Below are positions 32,153 through 44,859 of a DNA stretch of 64,000 bases, piece after piece. The position numbers and the translations under genes are program-made. Numbering within the stretch: the stretch's first letter is position 1; every line of letters begins with the position of its first letter. Source of the stretch: Saccopteryx bilineata. Its lineage: Eukaryota > Chordata > Mammalia > Chiroptera > Emballonuridae. The DNA lies in NCBI RefSeq assembly GCF_036850765.1, contig NC_089490.1, positions 131,654,522 to 131,718,521 on the forward strand, in the 5' to 3' direction. The notes under the pieces were generated by a model. The model was not told where the DNA came from. It made no database searches and was given only the letters and a program-made list of their open reading frames with translations.

Positions 32153-33114
32153 CAGATACTCTGATTTTTTTAATGCTCCAGGTACAAAGTGATGTGTGTT
32201 TTGTTGTTCTTCCCTCAACTCTGTTTTTCCCCAATTATTTTTTATATTAAATGTAAAATCTATAGTTAAGATATTTATTATAATTAATATCCTGCTATAA
32301 TTTAAATTTTGTTTACATTATAATGTGTTTCAGTATATAAATAATATCCAGTTATTGTTGGAGTGTGAACACAAGGTTTTTCAGGAAACCGCTGGAATGT
32401 GTTCCATAAAAGTACCTGGTATGCTCAGAACCTACTTCATACTAGGCACTGTTGGGGACACAACAGTGAACAACCAGACGAAGACCCGGCCCTCCTGGAA
32501 GGGACACTGCAGTGGGGATGGCGCTGACTGTATTTTGCAGAAGCAGCTGTAGCACTATCTCCTGTCCTACAGTCTCTTCTTCACTGTGAACTTGACATCC
32601 TGCACAAGAGCTGAGGTCTAGAACCAGGCAAACCTATGTGTCTGCTTCTTTAACCAACAGAGCATGGTGGAAGTGACATAATGCTATACGGCTAAGTCAT
32701 GAATAGTGTGAGGCCCCTTCCAGGCACCCTCCTGGAGCACACCCCCTGGGAACCAGTCCCCATGATGGAAGGAGGCCCAAAGCATACAGAGAAGCCACAC
32801 GTAGGTGTTGCAGTTGACAGCCCCAGCTGAGCTCCCAGGAGTCAGAGCCAGCATCACACACCAAGCAGGGGAGCCAGACAGGAAGCTTGAAAATCACTTC
32901 CACCCCAGCCTGACTGCGATCATATGAGAAACCGTGAGCGAGACCCCCTCAGTCAAGCCCAGTAAACCTCCAAAACTGTGAAAAAAAAGTTTTGTGGGTA
33001 GGGTGACATTACACAGCAATAGATAATGAGAACAAGAAAAGAGAGTAAACAAACAAAAGAATTTCAACCAATGATATGGAAACACAAAAGTGAAGTGATA
33101 TGGCTGAAGGGGGC
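32153..33114. other. Intergenic, with L2-like scrap
   Basis: Positions 32420-32510 (tactaggcactgttggggac, acaacagtgaacaacc) resemble an ancient L2/MIR-type repeat. The rest is unassigned. Confidence 0.5.
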
Positions 33115-33430
33115 TGCTTTAGTTTGGAGGCATTAGAGGGGGCCTCTTAGAGAGGACATTTGACCTGAGACCTGAGGGATGAGGAGTCTGCTATGAAAAG
33201 AACTAGGAAACAGTGTTCTAGGCAACAGAAGCAGCAAGTGCAAAGGTCCTGAGGCAGGACTGAATAGCAGGGAGACATTGGGGCTGGCATAGAGAGAGCA
33301 AAAGGAGGTGATGGGCCCTTGTTGGCTGTGGTCATGAGAACTGAAGTTTTCTTTTTGTTTAGTTTAGTTTTGTCTCTTTGCGCTGGGAGGCTGCAGAAGG
33401 GTTTTGAACAGGATCAGGATGAGACCAAAT
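33115..33430 (+). repeat. L2-like ancient LINE fragment
   Basis: The phrases tttgacctgagacctgaggg, gcaagtgcaaaggtcctgag and gttttgaacaggatcagga follow a widely shared L2-type consensus. The same text recurs at 56040-56240. Confidence 0.7.
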
Positions 33431-34914
33431 CTCTCTCACTGGGTAGGAGTGGCAGGTGGGGCTGGAGTTTTCCTGGAAGGAGAGCACCAGGGCTGCCTTT
33501 GTGAACTTTCAGTACTTTGCTTTCATGGGTCTCTTCCTCCATTTAAATGAAAGTATTAATTATATTTCGAACTGCATTGGTATAAAAGTGAATGTAATCC
33601 AGGCTGGATTCATGGTTACATATTCATTAATATCTATTCATTTTTTTCTTCTGCTTAAAGGATGAGTCAGCCCTGCAGAGCCACACAGAGGACTGAGAAC
33701 TAGGTGATGCCAGGGTCTGTGCCCGTGGAGGACTCACAGCAGGATATATATATAATAGAATAAGACCTGGCGGGCAGTCAGTCAACAGACCTGCCTACAG
33801 CCACAACTTCAGGGGACTCCCACTAATGGATGGACAAATAAAATCGTCCAGACTCAACCAAATTGGAGAAGATGGTGGTGGCCAACTACCTTCTGTCATA
33901 CCCACTGTCGGAAAAAGTTTCCAAGGGAACAGGGAGCCCTTTGACCTTCATGATGCTCAGAGACAGAAGAGCCGTTGCTGCCTTTGGACTGTCAACAGCA
34001 GAAAGAAGGGACTTTGCCAATACTAGTCACTGCCGAATCACCAGCAGGGTTCCTTGCCTATGGTAGCTTTTCAACTAATAGCTATTGATGCACTAAATAA
34101 GTGAAACTCACTGTTTCCCATTCAGGGACTTGGGCAAAGCTGGTGAGGATAAAATGGACAACAGGTAAGGGGATTACAGACAGGTTAGTGGTTATAGGTC
34201 ATGAGAAGTGTGATTCCAGACTTGGGTGAAGCCATCTTCCACTGAGGTCTCTGCAGGGATGAAGTTCCAGCAATTGTACCCCTCATTTACCATGTGACTG
34301 CTTAGTGGGCCCTGATGTTTTCCTCTTCCCCCAAAATTCTGAATTCCTTTCTGTGATTGTCTGGGAGTGTTGGCCACTGCTTGATCTGCCTCAGTTTCTC
34401 TCTGAGAAGCTAGAGACACAAGGGTGGAAGGGAGGCATAAAGCAAGGGCTTCATGGACACCTTTCTCTGGAATTTTAGCACCCTCCACTGACTGCCTGAG
34501 GCTGTTTGGCACTCCTTGAGTTGACTCCAGGTGAGAAGAGAACCTTTCTGGCATATTGAGATAACAAAGTGGAGGCAGGATTGTGTAAGACTTGAAACAG
34601 CCCTCACAGTTGGATGCTTATTTAAACCACATCTTTAGTCCTTTATTAGCTCCATGACACTGGACAATTTAGAGAGCCCTTCTGAACCTGAATTTCCTAA
34701 TCTGTATAATAGGGGAAATCATAGTACCTACTTCCAGTGAGGATTGTGTAAATAAACGAGACCCTTAACTTGGGGGTCTGGCATCATTCAGGATGGACGT
34801 CATAAATAGTCTAGATTCTAGATTTTCTAGACTCTAGAAAATAAAAGCAGGGCTAGAAAACAACAGCTGACCTAAACCAAACAACATAAAAAGTTGTCCT
34901 TAAAAACCAGACTC
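33431..34914. other. Intergenic, mostly unassigned, with MIR
   Basis: Positions 34640-34790 (gacactggacaatttagaga and cctaatctgtataatagggg) look like a plus-strand MIR. No exon or RNA was recognised in the rest. Confidence 0.5.
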
Positions 34915-35172
34915 AGCCTGACCTGTGGTGGCGCAGTGGATAAAGCATCGACCTGGAAATGCTGAGGTCGCCGGTTCGAAACCCTGGGCTTGCCTGGTCA
35001 AGGCACATATGGGAGTTGATGCTTCCAGCTCCTCCCCCCTTCTCTCTCTCTGTCTCTCTCTCCTCTCTCTCTGTCTCTCTCTCTCTGTCTCTCTCCCTCT
35101 CTCTCCTCTCTAAAAATAAATAAATAAAATAAAAATGAAAAACAAAGGCACTCTTTAAAAAAAAAAAAACAG
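34915..35172 (+). mobile_element. SINE type C
   Basis: The head GCCTGACCTGTGGTGGCGC and an expanded (CT/TCTG)n tract are present. The tail A tract is followed by cagactctg, matching ccagactc before the head. Confidence 0.93.
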
Positions 35173-35504
35173 ACTCTGATGAAGATAGTATGGGAGAGAG
35201 GTGGGCAATAATCCAATCAACCCACAAGTTCAAAGAGAAGAATAAAAAGGTGAAAATAATTGAGGCAAAATGAAGAGGAGAAAGGGGGTCTTACTGGATA
35301 TGAGGACATGTCATGGAGTTAGAATAATTACACAACATTGCTCTAGCAATGATATTTTATACAGAATTTGTAGACCCAAAAGTCACGTGGGTGCATGTGC
35401 ACGTGATTTTTGCATAATGAAGGTGGTGTCACTGTTAGGTCGGCCAGTGACACGGATTGTGAAAGAATCCACAAAGAGTAGAAATACTGAAGCAGAAGAA
35501 TTTA

Positions 35505-36225
35505 CAGTTGTTTCTCCCCATTTCACGGTTCACTTTTCGCAGTCTCACTGTATCATGGATTTTAAAATTGTATATATCTAATTTTTTTTTTTTTTTTTTG
35601 CATTTTTCTGAAGCTGGAAACAGGGAGAGACAGTCAGACAGACTCCCGCATGCGCCCGACCGGGATCCACCCGGCACGCCCACCAGGGGCGACGCTCTGC
35701 CCACCAGGGGGCGATGCTCTGCCCCTCCTGGGCGTCGCCATGTTGCGACCAGAGCCACTCCAGCGCCTGAGGCAGAGGCCACAGAGCCATCCCCAGCGCC
35801 CGGGCCATCCCTGCTCCAATGGAGCCTCGGCTGCGGGAGGGGAAGAGAGAGACAGAGAGGAAGGCGCGGTGGAGGGGTGGAGAAGCAAATGGGCGCTTCT
35901 CCTATGTGCCCTGGTGGGGAATCGAACCCGGGTCCTCCGAACGCTAGGCCGACGCTCTACCGCTGAGCCAACCGGCCAGGGCTGTATATATCTAATTTTG
36001 TATTGTGGATTTTTCGTGGTGTATAGGCATTTTTATATATTTATTATTTTAATTATTTTTGCAGCAAAATAAGTGTGGGAAAGGTTTATAAGAGTATGGG
36101 GAGCGTTTATAAAACCTTAAAAATATATAAATAATAAAATAAAAATAACATCGCTACTTCGTGGATTTTTGCCTATCACGGGGGGGTTCTGGAATCTAAC
36201 TCCCATGATAGATGAAGGACCACTG
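35505..36225 (-). mobile_element. Tigger-like (pogo/Tc1-mariner) element with nested SINE
   Basis: The right part (gctacttcgtggatttttgc, tctggaatctaactccc, ggaccactg) matches the antisense of Tigger-type termini. The left end CAGTTGTTTCTCCCC is the diverged partner. TA dinucleotides flank both ends (35503-35504 and 36226-36227). About 300 bp remain without the SINE. Confidence 0.75.
35586..35982 (-). mobile_element. SINE type A, antisense, 17-bp perfect TSD
   Basis: The duplication tgtatatatctaatttt at 35569-35585 and 35983-35999 bounds a full copy inserted in the Tigger-like element. Confidence 0.96.
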
Positions 36226-36231
36226 TATTAC

Positions 36232-37285
36232 TTTCCAAGAGAGGAAAGGGCCAGGCACCAAGATGATAGTGCTGACCCCAAGTGAGGTGGACGCTTGGCT
36301 TTGTTTTTTTTCTCTGCAACATTCAAGCAAAACAAGCAGTTTATTAGGGAAAACTATACACTTGGCATAAGGCATAATCAGCCAAACTCAGCTAGTCTGC
36401 GTACCTCACCTACTGAGGTCTTCAGAGTTATAGACTCTTAGCTTCAAGGCTCTGTTTCTTTGTTATCAGGATTAGCAGCCAGGGTTTCAAGGTTTCCTTT
36501 TCCTGATATGGGAGTAACACAGGTTTTCAAGACCATTTGAACATCTGGTGATTTTGTTTTGGAAGACCTTAAGACTATAGACTCCCTCCTTCAGTGGGTT
36601 GTGAGATAACCTCCCCTTATTTTTTTACCTACCCCTTTTCCTCGCCTGGTAACTGTCTATCCTACTGAACAATCACAGATCAGCAAGTGGTGATAAGACA
36701 ATTAGCTAATTACTTGGAAGAAGAAAAAGAACCTGTCCTCATACTACATTCTAACACTTGGGATTAAATTTGACTATTTACAAAATAGAAAAATCTAACA
36801 GTGACTGAAACATGGAGGGAGAAGTTTTGCTATTGCTCATTTAACATTAAATCAGGAAATAAAGAACCCAGCACAGAGGCTCCATGCTGCCTGCTGGGAC
36901 CCAGGGTCATCCCATCTCTTTGCACAGCCATTCTTAGCTATGTATGTGGCTTTTGTCCTCAGCAGTCATCGTGATCATGTTCTAGGCAGCAAGAAAGGGG
37001 AAGGATTATGTCCTTTAAAAAGTCAGGGATGGCATAGTTTTCCCTTCTAATCAGGAAAACAATAACTTTCAGGAGCCCTACCATCATTTACATCTCATTA
37101 GCCACCAATGGGTCCTGTGGCCACTTTTAGTTACACAGGAATCTGGGGACATTTGTGTTTTAAATGGAGCATATTGTTGCTCCAGACAAAATCAATGTTT
37201 TAGTAATGAAGGAGGGAAATAAATATCAGGCACGCAACCAAGTATCTTTGCAAAAATACCTGCAAACAAATTTCAGTGGTAGCAG
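36232..37285. other. Unassigned intergenic sequence
   Basis: No exon, RNA or known repeat was recognised. Some retroviral-LTR-like composition is possible but no termini were found. Confidence 0.4.
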
Positions 37286-37582
37286 TCAGCCTTCAAGATG
37301 GCCCTATGATTGCAAACCAATCAATCTGATTCATCACATAAACAAAAGGAAGGAGAAAAACCACATGATAATTTCAATAGATGCAGAAAAAGCATTTGAT
37401 AAAATCCAGCACTCATTTATGATCAAAACTCTCAGCGAAGTGAGAATACAGGGAACATACCTCAACATGATAAAGGCCTTCTATGACAGGCCCACTGCCA
37501 TCATCATACTCAATGGGCAAAAATTAAAAGCAATCCCCTTAAGATCAGGAACAAGGCAGGGGTGCCCCCTTTCACCACTCTT

Positions 37583-37967
37583 TTGTTTTTTTTTTTTTGG
37601 TTTTTTTTTATTTTTCTGAAGCTGGAAACGGGGAGAGACAGTCAGACAGACTCCCGCATGCGCCCGACCGGGATCCACCTGGCACGCCCACCAGGGGCAA
37701 CGCTCTGCCCACCAGGGGGCGATGCTCTGCCCTTCCGGGGCGTCGCTCTGCCGCGACCAGAGCCACTCTAGCGCCTGGGGCAGAGGCCAAGGAGCCATCC
37801 CCAGCACCCGGGCCATCTTTGCTCCAATGGAGCCTTGGCTGTGGGAGGGGAAGAGAGAGACAGAGAAGAAGGAGGGGGTGGGGGTGGAGAAGCAAATGGG
37901 CGCTTCTCCTATGTGCCCTGGCCGGGAATCGAACCTGGGTCCCCCGCACGCCAGGCCAACGCTCTAT
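37583..37967 (-). mobile_element. SINE type A, antisense, 5'-truncated
   Basis: The body and A-tail side are complete but the copy stops at cgctctat, lacking the last 25-30 bases of the tRNA-like head. Repeats of tcaccactcttt and tcaccactttta flank it. Its open frame joins the L1 reverse-transcriptase frame by chance. Confidence 0.93.
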
Positions 37968-38696
37968 CACCACTTTTATTCAACATAGACCTGGAAGCCC
38001 TTGTCACAGCAATCAGACAAGAAGAAGAAATAAAAGGCATCCAAATTGGAAAAGAAGAAGTAAAACTATCATTATTTGCAGATGATATGATACTGTATAT
38101 AGAAAACCTTAAAGTCTCAGTCAAAAAACTACTGGACCTGATAAATGAATTAAGCAAGGTGGCAGGATATAAAATTAACACTCAGAAAGCAGAGGAATTT
38201 TTATACACCAACAATGAATTGTCAGAAAGAGAAATTAAGGAAACAATCCTCTTCACTATTGCAACCAAAAAAATAAAGTACCTAGGAGTAAATTTAACCA
38301 AGGAGATTAAAGACTTGTACTCGCAAAATTATAAAACATTGACAAAAGAAATCAAGGAAGATACAAACAAGTGGAAGCATATACTGTGTTCATGGATAGA
38401 AAGAATAAACATCATTAAAATGTCTATATTACCCAAAGCAATTTACAAATTCAATGCAATACCAATGACATGCTTCAAAGATATAGAACATGTATTCCAA
38501 AAATTTATATAAAACCAAAAAGGAACATGAACAGCCTCAGCAATCTTGAAAAGGAAGAATAAAGTGGGTGGTATCACACTTCCTGAAATCAAGTTATACT
38601 ACAAGGCCATTGTACTCAAAACAGCCTGGTACTGGCATAAGAATAGTCATATAGATCAATGGAAAAGAACAGAGAACCCAGAAATAAACCCAGTTT

Positions 38697-39005
38697 ATTT
38701 ATTTATTTATTTTTTTATTTTTATTTTTTACAGAGACAGAGAGTCAGAGAGAGGGATAGACAGGGACAGACAGACAGGAACGGAGAGAGATGAGAAGCAT
38801 CAATCATTAGTTTTTCATTGCGCGTTGCAACACCTTAGTTGTTCATTGATTGCTTTCTCATATGTGCCTTGACTTCAGCAGACCGAGTAACCCCTTGCTC
38901 GAGCCAGTGACCTTGGGCTCAAGCTGGCGAGCTCAGGGTCTTGAACCTGGGTCCTCTGCATCCCAGTCCGACGCTCTATCCACTGCGCCACTGCCTGGTC
39001 AGGCA
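38697..39005 (-). mobile_element. SINE type B, antisense
   Basis: The T-rich end, gacagagagtcagagagagg and head complement ctggtcaggc are visible. aaaccca stands at both borders within the L1. Confidence 0.93.
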
Positions 39006-40330
39006 AACCCACATTTTTATGGACAATTGATATTTGATAAAGGAGGTAAGAGTATACAATGGAGTAAAGACAACCTCTTTAACAAATGGTGTTGGGAAAA
39101 TTGGACAGTTACCTGCAAAAAAAATGAAACTAGACCACCAACTTACATCATTCACAAAAATAAACTCAAAATGGATAAAAGACATAAATGTAAGCCGTGA
39201 AACCATAAACATCTTAGAAGAAAACATAGTAAGTTCTCCGACATCTCTCACAGCAATATATTTGCTGATTTATCTCCATGGACAAGTGAAATAAAAGACA
39301 GGATAAACAAATGGTACTATATCAAACTAAAAAACTTTTGCACAGCTAAAGACAATAAGAACAGAATAAAAAGACAAACTACACAATGGAAGAACATATT
39401 CAACAATACGTCCGAAAAGGTGGTTAATAACCAAAATTTATAAAGAACTTGTAAAACTCAACACCAGGAAGATAAACAATCCAATCAAAAAATAGGCAAA
39501 AGAATTGAATAGACACTTCTCCAAAGAGGACATACAGATGGCCAATAGGCATATGAAAAAATATGTATTCATTAGAGAAATGCAAATTAAAACCACAATG
39601 AGATATCACCTCACACCAGTCAGAATGGTGCTCATCAACAAAACAACACATAGTAAGTGCTGGTGAGGATGTGGAGAAAAGGGAACCCTCCTGCTCTGTT
39701 GGTGGGAATGCAGACTGGTGCACTACTGTGGAAAACAGTATGGAGATTCCTCAAAAAATTAAAAATCGAACTGCCTTTTGACCAAGCTATCCCACTTTTA
39801 GGAATATACCCCAAGAACACCATAGCACTGTTTCAAAAGGAGAAATTCACCCCCATGTTTATGGCAGCATTGTTCACAATAGTGAAGATCTGGAAACAGC
39901 CCAAGTGTCCGTCAGTGAACTAGTGGATTAAAAAGCAGTGGTACATATATACAATGAAATACTATGGGGCCATGAAAAAGAAGGAAATCTTACCTTTTGC
40001 GACAACATTGATGGACCTGGAAACTATTATGTTAAGTGAAATTAGCCAGGCAGAAAAAGAAAAATATCATATGACCTCACTCATTTGAGGAATCCAATGA
40101 AAAATGTGAACTGAGGAACAGAATTGAGACAGAGGAGAGATCAAAGGGACCAGAGAAAAAGAGGACAGAGGGAAGGGGGATGATAAGGTGGGATAAACCT
40201 GAAGGGAAGGGGGGAGGGCACTATCAGGAGGGGGTAAGGGAGATGTTGAGGGAAATAGGGGGGAGGGAGGATGCATTCAGGGCAACACTAGAATCTATGT
40301 AAACACAATAAATTAAAATAAAATAAAAAA

Positions 40331-40930
40331 GATGGCCCCCATGACCCTCACCTCACTGGTATTCAAGTCTCTCCCATATAAAGTCAGAGGTGGGGTGACC
40401 TGTGTGACCAGTGGAATTCTGTAGGACAAGATGTGATTTCAAAGGCTAGGTCATAAACAGCATTGCAAATTCTGCCTTGGTCATTTGCGGGGATTGATAA
40501 ATATTTTCAGTAAAGGACTCTATAGTAAATACGTTATGCTTCACAGGCCATACAATCTTTGTTTCAACAGCTTGACTTGTTTGCAGTGCGAAAGCAGTCA
40601 TAGGCAACTTGTAAACAAATGGGCCTGTGTTCTGATAGAAGTTTATAAAAACGGGCAGTGGGTTGTTCTGGCTGGTATCTTAGTTGATTAGGGTATCATC
40701 TTGATATGCCAAGTTATAAGTTTGATCCCTAAAGTGTACACAAGAATCAACAAATAGATGCATAAATAAGTGGAATAACAAATCGATGTTTCTCTCTCTC
40801 TCCTTCCCTCTCTTAAAAAAAAGAAGAAAAAAAAAGCTATGGCTGCATTTGACCCATGAGCTGTAGTTTTCAGCAACTACATTTTGGGGTAACTTGTTAT
40901 TCAGCAATAGCTGATGAATACAAGATTATA
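40331..40930 (-). mobile_element. DNA-transposon (hAT-Charlie-like) remnant with SINE type D
   Basis: The strings gtaaatacgttatgcttcac and aggccatacaatctttg, then a gcgaaagcagtcataggcaa-like stretch and after the SINE ttgacccatgagctgtag, follow a widely known mammalian hAT-type consensus. The type D SINE occupies about 40667-40838 (ggctggtatcttagttg head). Family assignment is uncertain. Confidence 0.45.
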
Positions 40931-41865
40931 TGAAGAGTTAAATACCTAAAAATCAAACTTCACTCTTCCATGTGACTATAAGGAAGTAAATGGATTTCAT
41001 ATCTCTTGAGATTTCAAAGCCCCTTTTAAGTTTAAGAGCAGTGGGAGAAATATGAAAGAGATGTACTGGTTGTCTCTCCTTAAAGCTTAAAAAGCTTATA
41101 TGAATTTATTCATATGAATATTGCAACCAAACGATTGAAAAGCCCATGGACAAAGAAGTCGCAAATATCCAGGTAAAAAATGCAGACCAGTAGCGCTGAT
41201 TTATCTGGGAAAGATATTCACCTTAATGAGCATTCAAAGATACTAATCATTAATTTAAAATGAGATGTCTCAATAGTGACTTTTTAAAAATTACTAAATT
41301 TTGCTTTGACGTGATGCATTCAGCATCAATTGGAGAGCATGTGGCACGACGTGCCAAGAGTTATAAAATGTTTATCCTTTACAAGCCAGTATTTCCACTT
41401 CTGAGAATTCATTCTAAAGAAACATGAGAAGCAGGAAAATATGTACACGTAACAATACTTGTGGTAACACTATTTTAACAGTCTGATGGCACAGAGCCTA
41501 AGGGGCACTGTGAGGTAAAATGCAGTGCACTGAGATGATACAATCTATTAGGTGGTCATTGAACAATTTTTTTTTAATTTATGTTTTTAAGGAGATTTTC
41601 TAACAATACAAAAATATTTTTTTCTAACACTATGGAAAGTGCTTTTCTATAATGTTTCAAGAAAAAAGCTGCCTACAGATAGACCTCAATTTATTTCCTG
41701 TATTTCTCTGTGATTAAAAATCCTGCTGCCTAGAAAAGAATGAAGAGGGTAAAGGGGGTCGAAGATGTGGTGGCAGAAGGAGAGTAGACGTGGTGGCAGA
41801 AGGAGAAGGGTGGTGAGCTCAAAATAGAGTACAGGGATGTTATATTATAATATTGTACACTTGAG
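40931..41865. other. AT-rich, unassigned; probably old L1 in part
   Basis: The segment catttccacttctgagaattc-like (about 41390) and 41730-41860 resemble diverged L1 3' DNA, but I cannot assign it with confidence. Confidence 0.4.
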
Positions 41866-42120
41866 GCTGACCAGGTGGTGGTGCAGTGAATAGAACGTCA
41901 TCCTGGAATGCTGAGGACCGAGGTTTGGAAACCCAAGATCACCAGCTTGAGCAAAGGATCACTCACTCTGCTGGAGCACCCACCCCCCTCCGTCAAGGCA
42001 ATCGATGAACAACTAAGATGCCACAATAAAGAATTGATGCTTCTCATTTCTTTCCCTTTTTGTCTGTCTATCCTTGTCTGTCCCTCTCTCTCTCTATCTA
42101 ATATATATATATATATATAG
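41866..42120 (+). mobile_element. SINE type B, shortened, with (TA)n end
   Basis: The head GGCTGACCAGGTGGTGGTGC and end ctgtctatccttgtctgtcc are present, followed by (TA)n at 42101-42119. gtacacttgag and gtacacctgag flank it. Confidence 0.88.
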
Positions 42121-42475
42121 TACACCTGAGATTTATATAATATTATTAACCAATGCTACCCTAGGAAATTTAATTTTAAAAATCATGAGTAAATCCTGGA
42201 GATCTAATGTACAACATGGTGATTATAGTTAATAATACTGTGTGATAGATTTGAAGTTGCTAGACTTGAAGAGAGATCTTCATGTTTTCACCACAAAATA
42301 AATGGTAATGAGGTGAGGTGTTGGCCAGCTCTCCTGCAGCCATCAATTCCAGTATATCTGTATATCAACTCCATCTATACTTTGTACATCTTAAATTCAA
42401 TCACACAATGTCCTATGTCAATTACATAACAATAAGGTTGGAAAAAATACATAAAATAAGGATCCTTTTCTGTCC
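42121..42475 (+). mobile_element. Old L1 3' UTR
   Basis: The phrases ggagatctaatgtacaacat, gattatagttaataatactg and catgttttcaccacaaaa are L1 3' UTR. Confidence 0.85.
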
Positions 42476-42539
42476 TACAAAAAGAAATAACGTGTATAAA
42501 TTATTTTGTATACAATAAAGCTCTCTAATAAAACTAGCA

Positions 42540-42836
42540 GCCCTGGCTGGATAGAGCATCAGCCCAGTGTATGGACATCCTTGGTTCGATTCCTGGTCAG
42601 GGTCCACAGGAGAAGTGACCATCTGCTTCTCCCCTACATGCTCTCCCCCTTCTCTCTCTATCTTTCCATCCTGCAGCCAGTGGCTTGATTGGTTCGGGCA
42701 TGGCCCTGAGCACTGAGGATGGCTCAGTTCGTCCGAGTACCAGCCCCAGACAGGTGTTGCTGGGTGGATCCTGGTCAGGGTGCATGCGGGAGTCTATCTC
42801 ATTGTCTCCTCTCCTCTCACTTAAAAAAGAATTAGC
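42540..42836 (+). mobile_element. SINE type E
   Basis: The head is truncated (GCCCTGGCTGGATAGAGC). The B box GGTTCGATTCCTGGTCAGGG and the type E body are clear. Confidence 0.87.
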
Positions 42837-44112
42837 TATTACTAAAATCCTATTGCCTGTGGAACAACAAAAACATTCTTTCATTGCTGGTGAAAATGAA
42901 AAAAGGTACAGTCCCTTTAGAAGACAGTTCTGTGGTTTCTTATAAAACTAAACATACTCCTACCATACACTCCAGTGATTGAGCTCCTTGATATTTACCC
43001 AAGTGAGTTGAAATCTATGACCACATAAAAACCTGCACACGGATGTTTATAGCAGCTTTCTTATAATTGCACCCCAAAAGAAAAAAAACCCACAAGATGT
43101 CCTTCAACAGATGAATATATAAGCAAAGTGGTACATCCAGACAATGGATATTATTCATCGAGAAAAAGAAATGAGCTATCAGGGCATGAAAAGACATGGA
43201 GAAAGCTTAAATGTATGTTACTAAGTGCAAGAAGCCAGTCTAAAAAGGTTACGTACTGCATAATTCCAACTCTATGATGTTCTGGAAAAGGAGAAACTAC
43301 GGAGACAGTAAAAGGATCAGTGGTTTTCAGGGCTGAGATGGTGGGGATGGATGAACAGGTGATGCACAGAGGATTCTTGGTGATGGGTACATGTCATGAT
43401 ACATTTGTCCAAACCTATAGAATGTACATCAAAATGAACCCTAATGTCATAGGATTTGGGGTGATCACTGATGCCAGGCAACACCCAGGGAGGTGAAGGA
43501 AGGCTGCAACCCCATCCAGGTCCTTGTCAAAGAACAAGAAGGAATTCTGGAGCATGACAGAAAGGTTTAGCAAAACACAGCAAATTTATTAAAGCAATAG
43601 AATGCGCTTGAGAGGTGAGAGTGGGTGACTTTGGAAAGCGAGATGCACCAATGGGGTCCGGGTGGAGGGTTTTTATTAAACATGGGACAGGGGGAGGATA
43701 GGGTGGTCCTCGGCTTCTGATAATGGAGAGCTGCTCAGGCCACTCATCCTTGTCCCTCCTCTCCAGATAGTGATTTTTTTTTGGTCCTTCCTGTTACAGG
43801 AGATTAAGGAAGGGCAAGTGGAGGAATAGGTGGCCAGTGAAGGTCAGTCCACAATGTTCCAACCAAGATGGAGAAAGGGAGGGGTAGAGCTTGAGGCTTT
43901 TGTTTCCTGTTCTAATCTTCCTGCTTCAATCAAGACATTTTACCATCGTGGGTGGGGTCATTGATTGTAACAAAAGCACCACTTTGCTAGGGGATGTGGA
44001 TAGTGGGGAGGCTGTGCATGTGTGGGGACAGGGGGTATATGGGAAATCTCTGCGCTTTCTGCTCAATTTTGCTGTAAACTTACCAATGCTCTAAAAAAAT
44101 AAAGTCTATTGA
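42837..44112 (+). mobile_element. Old L1 3' end, interrupted by an LTR
   Basis: The left piece (42837-43465) contains aaaacctgcacacggatgt and gatgtccttcaacagatgaa. The right piece (43950-44112) contains gtgtggggacagggggtata and ends aaaaaaataaagtctatt. Confidence 0.85.
43465..43937 (-). mobile_element. Solo LTR of an endogenous retrovirus (probable)
   Basis: Read on the minus strand, it begins near TGTCTTGATTGAAGC, has a TATA-like tttaataaaaaccc about 250 bp in, then a polyadenylation signal (aataaa) about 120 bp further, and a U5-like end. It interrupts a continuous L1. No retroviral coding sequence is present. The exact ends and TSD could not be fixed. Confidence 0.5.
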
Positions 44113-44116
44113 AAAA

Positions 44117-44375
44117 GTTGCCCTTATGCTGAATGGAAAAAGCCAGTTTCAAAGGCGATACACTATGTGATTTGATTTATATAACATTCTCAGAAAGACT
44201 AAACTCTAGTGACAGAGGAAAGAGTTGCCAGGAAAGGGGAGAGGGAAGGGGAGACTGCAAAGGGGGAATATGAGGGAGTTTGGGGGGGAATAACAGAACT
44301 GTTCTCTATCCTGATTGTCATAGTTGCATGGAATCTATGCATGTGTTAAAATTCACAGAGTGACATAACGAAAGA
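44117..44375 (+). mobile_element. Old L1 3' fragment
   Basis: The string ctgaatggaaaaagccagt, a tgatttgatttatataacat-like stretch and attgtcatagttgcatgg are L1 3'-like. Positions 44376-44860 downstream are unassigned. Confidence 0.65.
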
Positions 44376-44859
44376 AAAATCTCCATCTTACTTTATGATA
44401 TATGTTTTTAAATTTTAATGCAAAGAAGGAAATTCTGTTGCCAGATCCTCAGCTAGTCTACAGGACTCTGTCAGGTTTTGTGCTCTGAATCAAGGGTTGG
44501 CGTGTCTGGACCTACTGCAAGCTACAGATGCACAGAAACCCCACACACACACAAGGCTGCATATCTTGCCAATGATTTCTGGGGTCCATGCCCCCCCACG
44601 GGCCCTTCCCTATGAGCCCCAGTTTGTCTTTGGCACCCAGGACAAATTCCAGTGGCTCCTCAGATCCACCAACACCTCCCTCAGTTGTAGCTCCCTTCAT
44701 GTCCCCACCCGAGCCATGGCCTCCTCAGTCACTCTGACGTTCAGCCTGAAGAATCATTGTCCAGTCTTACCCCTCTCTCTTCTCCAATCAGTCACCTAGG
44801 TCTGCAGACTTTACCTCCTGAGTACCTCCTAAAATTTCTTCAACATATCTGCCACAGAA

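Larger units (their letters stand above)
37290..40330 (+). mobile_element. L1 ORF2 fragment, 5'-truncated, inactive
   Basis: The sequence runs from within the reverse transcriptase ([20 protein letters not shown], the [13 protein letters not shown] active-site box, then [20 protein letters not shown]) through the C-terminal region to a G-rich 3' UTR and A-rich end near 40320. A type A and a type B SINE interrupt it, and several stops and frame changes break ORF2. An aagatggcccc-like string recurs at both ends and may be the TSD. L1 ORF2 is the endonuclease/reverse transcriptase of LINE-1; this copy is 5'-truncated and dead. Confidence 0.92.

Noticed and set aside
37835..38512. 225-codon frame joining SINE and reverse transcriptase
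   Set aside because: The antisense SINE happens to be open and in frame with an L1 fragment; no start context and the L1 is truncated.
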